Below, one piece after another: positions 26,285-35,618 of a stretch of DNA of 64,000 nucleotides. The position numbers were made by a program, and so were the translations under genes. The notes beneath the pieces were generated by a model that was not told where the DNA came from, ran no database searches, and saw only the letters and a program-made list of their open reading frames with translations. The stretch comes from Macquaria australasica (lineage: Eukaryota > Chordata > Actinopteri > Centrarchiformes > Percichthyidae). The stretch is taken from positions 992,001 through 1,056,000 of the forward strand of contig SEMN01000145.1 in NCBI GenBank assembly GCA_005408345.1, given 5' to 3'. Position 1 is the first letter of the stretch, and each line of letters opens with the position of its first letter.

Positions 26285-27240
26285 TGAGATATGACTTTAG
26301 AGACTCATATTTGACATCAGTGACTTGTACTTGACCTCCAAGAGTTGGACATAATCTAAGTGACTCGACATGACCTTTGTGACCTGAATTTAATTTGACC
26401 TTAGTGACTCGAGCATGACCTCAGTGACTTGTATTTGACTTAAGTTACTTATACATGACCTCAGAGACTTGAACATGAGCTCAATGGCACAAAATAACTC
26501 CAGTGATACATGATCCCGGTGTCTCGTACATGATCCCAGTGACTCGTACATGATCCCGGTGACTCCTACATGATCCCGGTGACTCGTACATGAGCCCGGT
26601 GACTCCTACATGAGCCCGGTGACTCCTACATGATCCCGGTGACTCGTACATGATCCCGGTGACTCGTACATGAGCCCGGTGACTCGTACATGAGCCCGGT
26701 GACTCCTACATGAGCCCGGTGACTCCTACATGATCCCGGTGACTCGTACATGATCCCGGTGACTCGTACATGAGCCCGGTGACTCGTACATGAGCCCGGT
26801 GACTCCTACATGAGCCCGGTGACTCCTACATGATCCCGGTGACTCGTACATGATCCCGGTGACTCGTACATGAGCCCGGTGACTCGTACATGAGCCCGGT
26901 GACTCCTACATGAGCCCGGTGACTCCTACATGATCCCGGTGACTCGTACATGATCCCGGTGACTCGTACATGAGCCCGGTGACTCGTACATGAGCCCGGT
27001 GACTCCTACATGAGCCCGGTGACTCCTACATGATCCCGGTGACTCGTACATGATCCCGGTGACTCGTACATGAGCCCGGTGACTCGTACATGAGCCCGGT
27101 GACTCCTACATGAGCCCGGTGACTCCTACATGATCCCGGTGACTCGTACATGATCCCGGTGACTCGTACATGAGCCCGGTGACTCGTATTTGACCCCAGT
27201 GACTTTGACATGACCCCTGTGACATGGGCTAAGTGAGTCA
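26285..27240. repeat. 20-bp minisatellite with a perfect 100-bp higher-order repeat
   Basis: The basic unit is GACTCGTACATGATCCCGGT (20 bp), with two variable bases: G or C at unit position 6, and T or G at position 14. In 26581-27180 these variants follow a strict five-unit order, so the array repeats every 100 bp with no mismatch that I can see over 600 bp. The flanks (26285-26540 and 27181-27240) hold increasingly diverged units of the type TGACCTCAGTGACTTGTATT. Open frames on the minus strand (27026-27311) are repeat artefacts. It is not a CRISPR array, because there are no unique spacers. Confidence 0.95.
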
Positions 27241-28480
27241 GTGAAAAATGAAATTCTGACCCAGTTTTTGTTTTTTAATACCTGTTTCTGAAAGGAAAAT
27301 TGAATGATCAAAAGATTGTGATATGTATTGATAAATCAACTGATATAAAACATATTATCATATGATATAATAAAATGTTGTGTCATTGAGGGAAATTTAT
27401 AATATATATTGATGTATAATGGTGAATCAGTATTGAATCATTGCAGGGTAAGGTCAGAGAGGTCAAAGAAGTCATAATCAATATTACAGTATTATGTATA
27501 AGTCAATCAAAGTCAGTCATATTGATAATGTTTAGGTTGTCAGGTAAAGTCAGGTTCGGTCATAATCATGATGTAGTCATGTGTTGTTGGATGTGGGCAT
27601 AATCACAGAAGTCTTGTATTCTTAATGAAGTGCAGCAGCTGGCAGTGGGAGGTTAGAGTGTGTCACACAGAGGAGTGTTATTCTGAGGACAGTGGGAAAG
27701 AGTCCTTGAGTGAAAACAAGCAGTTCCTCGGTCGGTACGCTTATCTACTGATCAGGGAGGTGGCCGAGGAGATATGCCAGAACAGGAAGATCTTCAGTGG
27801 ACACAACTGTTCATTGACCAAAGAGTAACATGCAAAAACAGGGAGGAAACTGTGGTGTCTGGCTCAGAACAGGCTGAAAACATCACAGAAATTAGGTCGA
27901 GGTCAGCAGGTGGTTATACAACTTTGGGCCCACAGAAGGAGGGTGAAGATGTGTCAGTTACTTCATGGACTGACTCAGGTTGTGTGCGTTCGTACGCTTG
28001 ACTGTTGGTTGCTCCATGAACTAACTCGGGTTTGCTGTACTTGTTGATTTGTCAGTGAACTCTATTCATATTAGAACTCTTTTGACTCAGTTGAATTATT
28101 TTTGAGTATTGAACTGTACTTATAGTGTGGGGAAGATCCTGAAGACATCTGGCCCATCTTTGGGATTTGTCTCCCACACCATATCGCCTCGCCCCAGACC
28201 TTAGCGACTCAAACTCAATCTTTGTGATATAGAAATAACACTTGACACACAGAAGAAGAGGCATTTAGAGTTGAAACGATTAGTCAATTATCTGATTAGT
28301 TAGTCAACAGAAAACTACCAGTCATTTTTCAATCAACAATAATACAAAACATATACTTAGTTCCAGCTGCTCAGCTGTTAGGATGTGCTGCTTTTCTTTT
28401 ATGTTATAGTAAACTGAATATCTTTGGGTTTGGTCGGACAAAACAAGCTATTTGAAGACTGTAGCTATATTGGAATATAG
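27241..28480. other. Intergenic, nothing recognised
   Basis: AT-rich sequence with several short unsupported open frames (for example 27625-27828 and 27774-28001). No splice-flanked exon or transposon phrase was identified. Confidence 0.5.
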
Positions 28481-28483
28481 CTA

Positions 28484-28484
28484 C

Positions 28485-28517
<33 letters not shown>
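28484..28517. repeat. AT microsatellite
   Basis: An uninterrupted TA dinucleotide run. Confidence 0.85.
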
Positions 28518-28894
28518 GCTTGATTTCACTTTGAGTCTATTTTGATTTGGTTTAAGGAGTCCAGAGGCAAAAACTCTGTCTGCATGTGACACCAGCACCT
28601 CCTCAGTTTTTCCTCATAGAGCCACAGTTACCCCTGACTCTGCAGCAGGCCTCGCTGTCCTCGTGTGACCCTAAAACACGTGTTTTGGGTCGCAGCGGCC
28701 GAAATATCCCATTCCCCTGCAGTGACGTCACCTGCCCTTCACACAAAACTCCCTTGCTTTTTTTTTTTTTTTACAGGATTATAGCATTTATCCTTACTAT
28801 TAATTTACACCTGTGATCACGCATGAAAAGCTTTAGCAGTCCGGTCTGCGGCTATTTGCGTCCTCAAAATCTTATTAAGGGACTAGACTGACTG

Positions 28895-29160
28895 CAGCAG
28901 TGTGCGTGTGTGTGCGTGTGTGTGCGTGTGTGTGCGGTTAGAGGGTGGAGGTGTGAGAGAAGTCCCGGGCAGCCGAGACACAAGAAGCCGTGAAAGTCGG
29001 ACTGCAGCGCGGTCTGAGGTCGCCTCTGGTGCCGCGGCGGTTTCCTGTCTCCAACCTCTCTCTATCCGTCAGTCTTTCTCCCGGCACCGTGTCGGGTCGC
29101 CATTTCTGCTCCAGAGGACGTGAGTTATCGGCGAACGACGACAAAAACACCGGCGGGACC
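28895..29160 (+). promoter_or_regulatory. CpG-rich promoter-like block with 5' leader
   Basis: A TGTGTGCG repeat (about 28900-28936) leads into CpG-dense sequence (CAGCGCGGTCTGAGGTCGCC, GTGCCGCGGCGG, GTCGGGTCGCC). There is no TATA box. The block runs into a good initiation context (GCGGGACCATGC at 29153-29164). CpG density rises sharply compared with the preceding 28 kb, as at the mdh1 and ugp2 starts, so I infer a real transcription start on the + strand. Confidence 0.55.
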
Positions 29161-29214
29161 ATGCTGACTCTGCTGACCTCCATGTATCTGGTGGTGCGGG
29201 CGGTTTCCTCGCAG
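29161..29214 (+). CDS. Putative first coding exon of an unidentified secreted or membrane protein
   Basis: The ATG has a strong Kozak context (GGGACCATG). The 18 codons read MLTLLTSMYLVVRAVSSQ, a hydrophobic signal-peptide-like start. The exon ends in CAG at a consensus donor (GTGAGT at 29215) in phase 0; without splicing the frame stops three codons later. I do not recognise the protein. One possible continuation is 31034-31174 (acceptor GATTTGCAG), which is open in the same phase for 46 codons to a TGA, but no further support exists for that join. The remaining exons could also lie elsewhere. The exon is plausible; the gene is unidentified. Confidence 0.45.
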
Positions 29215-31349
29215 GTGAGTTGAACGCAGCACAGCCGTTTGATGGCTGGACCTCCGCGGGGACGGAGCTGACCGCGCGTCCATGAACGCAGCATTACAAA
29301 CGGCTTCTGGAGCTAAACGTGGCCGTTACAGAACCAGAGGACCCCCTTTCCCGCCCAAACTCAGCCAGTTAAAACATGTCTGCCTCATCGTCTGTTCATC
29401 TGCAGTGCTGAACAGCCCCCGTGTTTTTACCCGGGCCTTTTCCGTTAAGACTTCAGGTGTGAAAATGGCCGCCGGAAACCCTAAACCACCTTCATGTAGG
29501 TGAAGGAACTCGGCAGGTTGCGTCTTTTTCTGAGCCCGTCATCATTAATTCAGTGAGTCGCCTCCACCTGGCAGCTTTGGCGGGTTGTTCAGCGTCCAGG
29601 TGAAGCCAGTCAGAGGAAACCACACGACATCCGGTCAGTGTCTTCAAAATAAAAGACCCAAATTCGAACACTGAATAGGTCTGATTGTTGTATGTTTATC
29701 TAAGATTTAAGTACAAATTGCCAACAAGGAAGAAGCGTTTTCTACAAACTCTTAATAGTACGGAGTCCCATTCACCCCAGGAAAAGGAAAAAAATGTTAG
29801 TATTGATAATAGTATTCATGGTGAATAAAATAATAACTTCCAGTCAAAATGATGCTATGAGATAAAAACTCTGAATATTTATTTCATATCTCAAAACTGT
29901 GACTTAGTCAAAGACTTATCTAATAACTGTCTGGGTAACTCATAATGCTGACTTTGCATCTGATAATTTATCTCAAAAGTATGACTTAGTATCTTACAAA
30001 TCTGACTTAGAAAGTAAAGATTTGGACTTATCTCTTAATTATGAGTTAGTATTTCATGATTTTGATTGGGTAAGACAAACGTTTGACATTTTGAATTTTG
30101 ACTTACCATGAGTACTTTTTACTTTTTACTTTCTTTAACTTTACATCAGTTTTTATATTCTTTTCCTGGTGGAAATATGCTTCCATATAACAGTCCTATA
30201 TAATGTAATTATGAGTATAGCATGGGATTTTTCCTTCCCATAAGTAGCTAACTTACTGCAGCAAGTCGGAAACAGTACAAAATACAATGCAATTTGATAT
30301 AAATGAAAGATAAAAACATGAAGTGGTAATTTCACATTTAGGCAGTCAGCTCTGCTTAACAAATGTCTGTAATGAAAGGTGCAGTTTGTGTCCAGAGCGC
30401 AACATAATGAAACCCAGAATATTTTATGCAACGGTACATTTAAAATGCATTAAGTGGTTCCACAAAACCAGACTGGCTTGTAGTCTGCAGAAGTTTTTGA
30501 AGCTTTTAGTAGGCTTGGATAATAGCACGACAAAGCAAAAAATAATATGTGTTGTTTATGTGGAATCCTCTGCCCTCCGGGAGCCACTCCATGACATGGT
30601 CTTACCCTGTCTACACTAGAAACTAGATAATTTCACTCTTTTAAAATCATTTTTAAGTTGTAACTTAATGTTTCAAAGAATGTTGTAATGAGAATTGATT
30701 AATCCATATGGCTTGATATACAAAAAATAATATACAAAATAGTAATAAAGACAAGATTAGATGAGATAAAACAAGATAAAATAAAGCTTTAAATTGCTGT
30801 CAAAGATTGCTCAAGAAATACACCAAAGAAAAAGGTGCATTTAAGCTTAAAAGTACAAAAAAATTATTAATAAAAATATATTAAAGGTAGAAAACTTTAT
30901 ATATGGTGAGAAAAAAAGTACCAGTGTTTAAAAAATGAAACAAGAACTTCTGTTGTTTCCCCAAGAAATCTTTTTCACATCTCATAATAAAGCAACATTG
31001 TTTGCGCTTTAATTTTGAAGGCTGGATTTGCAGGACTTCCGGCTCTGTTTCCCTGTGTTTGCCGCTGCCTTGATGCAGCGGTCCCGGCTGCAGATTATCA
31101 GCACCGCGGCCAGCTCCTGCCAGCAGCCCAGAACTGCAGCCTGTTTTAGCTCCAGGCAGCTTCACGGAAACTGAACCCAGCAAACAGCACACAGATCCAA
31201 CACGGCTGCCGGTGTCCTTGATAGGCTGAAGGATAACTGAAAAGCTCACCTCGCTGAAACCGATACCGTCTGTACTCTCTCTGAAAGAACATCCCTCACA
31301 TCCTCTTCTCCTTCACTTTCATTCTGAGCTCCTTCCTTTCAGGTAGCAG
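29215..31349. other. Non-coding stretch with a decayed tandem repeat
   Basis: At about 29820-30110 the words ATCTCAAAA, ATGACTTAGT and TCTGACTTAG recur every 25-35 bp (TATCTCAAAACTGTGACTTA, TATCTCAAAAGTATGACTTA). This is a degenerate tandem repeat of a kind seen in fish. Apart from the doubtful exon at 31034-31174, nothing here looks coding. Confidence 0.5.
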
Positions 31350-31740
31350 TTGGTTGACAAAAGTATGTGGACACGTGAACATGCCAGCCACATGTGATAG
31401 CCGAACACGTCATTCTGAAACCATGGGCATTCATCTGCTGCTACAGCCTCTGTTAAGGCTTTCTGCAGGATGTAGGAACCTGGCTGCAGGGTGCTGGCTG
31501 AGGTTGAGGTCAGGGGAGTCAAGTTCTTCCACACCAAACTGGGAAAACCATTTCTTTCTTTACAGACCTGACTGTGTGCATGGGGGCACTGTCATGTTGA
31601 AAGAGGAAAGGGCCTGACCTGTTGCCACAACACTGGAAGAACACTATTGTCTCAAATATCACTGTATGCTGTAGCATTAAGGTTTCCCTTCATTGGAACC
31701 ACACCAGAAGTACGGGTGTCCACATACTTTTGGCCACAAT
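31350..31740 (-). mobile_element. Internally deleted Tc1-like DNA transposon
   Basis: The left end reads GACAAAAGTATGTGGACACG. The right end, read inward on the minus strand, gives GGCCAAAAGTATGTGGACAC, so the termini are inverted repeats sharing AAAAGTATGTGGACAC. On the minus strand at about 31520-31610 a transposase fragment can be read (FQHDSAPMHTVRSVKK, matching the FQHD...H..RS.KKW block of Tc1-like transposases). The frame is then broken, and the catalytic region before it is missing. Total length of about 390 bp is far below the 1.2-1.6 kb of an intact element. It is dead and possibly mobilised only in trans in the past. Confidence 0.8.
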
Positions 31741-33934
31741 TTCAAAAACGTATCCCATATCGGGGCAGTCAGTGCTGTATACCTCTGATGCATTTTGCCA
31801 ACATAGTCACACAGGTATTAACTCCAGTTTGTACTTTTACTACAACATTTTTAAAATAAATTTCAATGAGAAGGGACATCCTTATTTTTCATATTACTAT
31901 TTTCATATGTTACTTTAAACTAAATCAATCAAAACCACAACTTTAGTTTTGGTCCTGCTTTGGGGCGTTAGGTAAGGTTTAGGTAAAACATATTCTGATG
32001 AAGGATAAAGTAAGGTTTTTATTTTAGTTACTTACTTTAATGTAGTAAAACGGTGCACAATACATTGTTTTTTGCAGTTTTTCAAAAAAAAAAAAAATAC
32101 CCAATACATTTCTTTCTTTGCACCAAGGCCTGCAAAAGAGGCTCAAGTTTATGTTTACTGTGTTCGTCCACCTATGAAAAATATAGGTGAAATGAGATAT
32201 ATTATTGACCAGGCACAAAAACTGACAAAACTTCAGACAAAACATAAAACATCTTATACAATCAAGCTTGACAGCAGCAGCAGGACAATATTTAAAATTG
32301 TTTAATTACTGAACAGGTGTGTTGGGGGACTCTGTTCAGTTTCAGATTCATTTGTTTCAGAAAAAAAAGGAAAACTAATTAAAAGTCATTTGACTGAAAA
32401 CGGTCAAACTTGAAGAAATGCAGTCAACAACTCATATTGTCGCACCACCGTCTGACTAATCTTGGTGACATCTGAACTTTCTGCTGTTCTGCTCTATAAA
32501 TGTCAGCAGATCAGACAGCTCGGCTCTGCTCAGGTTTACCTCCTGCGAGGCCGCAGATAACAGGCTAAACAACAACTTAACCAGCAGGCAACTGAACCCA
32601 GCGAACCCTGTAGTCTGGGGAGTGAACGTGACCCCAGGTGACCTTTCACCTTTCACCCTGATTTGAAAACTCAGAATAATCCACAGACCTCGCTGTGAAC
32701 TTTTTTTTCTACCTTTCAGTTCACAGTGAGCTCTGTGGATGAACTGGGACACTGTTTCTAATAAAGATGTTTTTAATCCAAATGAAATTCCATCAGCCTC
32801 CGTTGTGTTGAGGCGGTAACAGAAGCCTCAGCAGCAGCATCTACTAATCCTGGCCAATAATACCATAACAATCTGCATGGCTAGATATCCTTTCAGATGG
32901 ACTCTTGATTTGAAATTTGAAGGTAGGCTTTCAATTTTTAGATGATGGGAGGTTTTGGGGGCCATGGCCAGGATTTTAGAAATACTCAGGTTTTGAGTCC
33001 TTGGAAATTTAAGAAACATTTGACTATCCACCAAAGACAAGGTCTGTGAAATTGGTTGATTATTTTAAATATCTCACAATATATATTCATATATTTTCAT
33101 ATATTCATCTCCCTGCTTGACGGTCTGTGTCAAAGCCCTCTCTCCAAACTGCCAATACCAAATCTTTTTATTATTTATTATTTATTTTGATTTAATATTT
33201 TTGCCTAAAAGAGATTAAAATGTAAAGGTACCTTGTACCTTATGAAGTAGTATCCAAATCAGCCTTCAAAACTCAACACTTGTAATTTGTGTGAAACATG
33301 AAAAGTAAAAACTGCTCACGTCATTAAAAACCCCAACTTCCCAGAAAAAATAACAACAAGGACTTGAGCTTGGTGTCATCAATGTTAACTTAAAAATCCC
33401 CAAATCTAGAAAGCATAAAATATATGATCACATTTTGTTGAAGTTCAAGATGCATCAGTGAAAAAGTTTTGAAGGAAGAGACAAGGTATGATTTTGACAT
33501 AAAACCACACAAAATGCATCTACTGTAACAACACTTGGAAACAAACGCATGGTGGAAAAAGGACTTTCCATTTCATGGGACCTTTAAGACACTTAGAGGA
33601 TCATTAAGTGAAGCTGCTTACCTGCCTGCAGGAGGCAGAGGAATGCTGTTAGTACACGGTGGTGGTGTTCACCTGACCGTACTCCTTCCCTGAATAAATC
33701 AGTGAGGGTTCTGGCTGTAATGGTTCATGAAACCTGGTGACTCAATTCATCTGATCAATAGTTCTCATGTTGATGAGCTAAAACAGTTTGATCATCTGGA
33801 AACCAAGTGAAAAAGCAGATCTGTAGAAACTGTAGGTTATAATAATCTACAGCACGCTCATCTGCGGTATGTGAAAATGTTTTCCTCAAGGTTTTCAAGG
33901 TGGGGGTTGAGGAAATCCAGAGGTTCTTGAAGAC
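31741..33934. other. Intergenic, nothing recognised
   Basis: AT-rich sequence without supported exons or clear repeats. A poly-A run is at about 32085. Confidence 0.5.
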
Positions 33935-34085
33935 CAGTGGTGGAAGAAGTACTCAGACCTCTGAAATGTAGTGAAGTAGAAGTGTAAAGCAGCATAAAAT
34001 GGAAATACTCAAGTCAAGTACAATTACCTCAAATTTGTACTTAAGTACAGCACTTGAGTAACTGTACTTAGTTACATTTCACCAG
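33935..34085 (+). mobile_element. Fish hAT-like MITE of the GTGGAAGAAGTACTC family, copy B
   Basis: It starts CAGTGGTGGAAGAAGTACTC and carries TCAAGTACAATTACCTC, TTGTACTTAAGTACAGCAC and TTGAGTAACTGTACTTAG. It ends near TTACATTTCACCAG, a diverged inverted copy of the start. This is the clearest of the four family members in the window and marks the left edge of the G/T-rich repeat that follows. Confidence 0.75.
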
Positions 34086-35125
34086 ACATAGCAGGGTCCA
34101 GGAGCTCTTGATAGGGTTCTAGAAGTTCTTGATGGGGCTCAAAGGGTCCTTGAGGGGGTTTCAATGCGATTTGGGGAGGTTCTATAGATTGTTTGTGAAT
34201 TCAAGGGATTCTTCTGTGTGTTTCAGTGATCCTTGAGGAGGTATCAGTGGTATATGAGAAGGTTCCATGCATCCTTAAGTATATTGCAGGTCCTTAAATA
34301 GGTTGCAAGAGCTCACTGAAGGTTTCGGTTGAGTTCCTAGGGTCCCACCGCATTCTTTGGGGAGTTCCAGGAATCTTAAAGGGGGTTCAAGGGGTTTGTA
34401 AGGAGCATCGTTGAAATGTTTTGAAGGTTTTTGGAAGAATTGAAGGGATCCTTAAGGGTTCATAGTTCTTAGTGTTCTTCAAAAGATTTTTGATGGGGTT
34501 CCAACGGCCTTTGAAGGGTTTCCAGTGGTTCTTGAAGAGATTCTAAGGGCCCATAAGGGGTTAGGCCTACTAGAGGTTCTTGCGGAGGGTCCATGGACAC
34601 CTCCAGTGTTTCCAGGATTCAAGGGTCCTTGAAGAGTTTTGGTTGGAGATTTATTTCTGGGCTTTCTTTATGTGTTTCAGGGGTGTAAGTAGGTTCCGTG
34701 GGTTCTTAAAGGATTTCTCACGGCTTTTCAGGGGATTCTAAGGGTCCTTATGGGATTACTAGTGGTTCTTCTGGTGGATTCAGGGATACCCAGGGGGGGA
34801 TCCAGTATTTCTAGGGTTTGAAGGTCCATGAGGGGTTTTGGTTCCTTGGGATGTTCCTGGGGTTATTTATGTGTTTTAGGGGGTTTCAAGTAGGTTCCTT
34901 GGGTTGTTGATGGGTTTCTCAAGGCACTCCAGAAGTTCTTAAGGGGATCCCTATAGGTTGTGTGGTTCTTGAGGAGGTTCCAGGGGGTCTTTATAGTTCC
35001 AGAAGTTCTCAAAATGAATCCTGGGGTTGATAACAGGCACCGTTAAAGGGGTATGTGGAAGTTCTTGAGAGGGTTTTGAGGAGATTACAGTTTATCTTGA
35101 GGGTTTCCAGGGGTTCTTGAAGGGG
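34086..35125. repeat. About 1 kb of decayed G/T-rich tandem repeat
   Basis: Throughout, the + strand is built from variants of GGGTTCTTGA, GGGGTTCCAGGGG, AGGGTCCTTGA and GGTTTCAAG. They recur every 20-40 bp with heavy divergence and strong strand asymmetry (G/T-rich top strand, few C). This looks like an old minisatellite that has decayed. No open frame of note crosses it. Confidence 0.7.
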
Positions 35126-35329
35126 GTTCGCGCATATTACAATTGACCTCTTTTTGCTTTATTAATTAGGACATATTGAATAAACACAGTAACAGAGCAG
35201 ATTACGTTCTCAAAGCAGTGCGTCATTCTGCAGGACAAGCGGTGCAGTTCCGCTGCCGACCACGAGATGTCGCCAAACCACCGCTCCCTGAATCTCAGTT
35301 AAAAAGCGCCCTTTTCAGAAAACCCTCCG

Positions 35330-35618
35330 CCGTATATGGCGTGTGTGGGCGCGGTGTGACCAGTGCGGTGCATGACGGGAGATTGTGTTCTTTTTTGTCG
35401 AGTCGGCTGGTTTGTTAAGCCTGTGTCAGCATCACAAAAGGACTACAAGTCCCGAAGTGAGTGTGGGGACGAGTCGTTTCAGCGCCTGACTTTACAACAA
35501 GGATAGAGGTGACCCTTCCGTCTAGTCCGACTCTGAGCAGGCAGAGCAGCCCCGCAGACCTGAAGCCCCGCAGACCGAGAGCCCCGCAGACCTAAAGCAC
35601 CGCCATCCGTTAGCAGAA
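35330..35618 (+). promoter_or_regulatory. mdh1: mdh1 CpG promoter and 5' leader
   Basis: The block is CpG-rich and TATA-less and lies just before the mdh1 start codon. It contains GGGCGCGGTGTGACC, then GGACTACAAGTCCCG at about 35440. The latter resembles the ACTACAANTCCC core bound by ZNF143-type factors at housekeeping promoters. The leader holds three imperfect tandem copies of GCCCCGCAGACC (35549, 35565, 35581) immediately before the CACCGCCATCC that leads to the ATG. The transcription start itself cannot be placed exactly. Confidence 0.65.

Noticed and set aside
26500..27200. Regular repeats resembling a CRISPR array
   Set aside because: Units are directly adjacent 20-mers with no unique spacers and no cas genes, in an animal genome.
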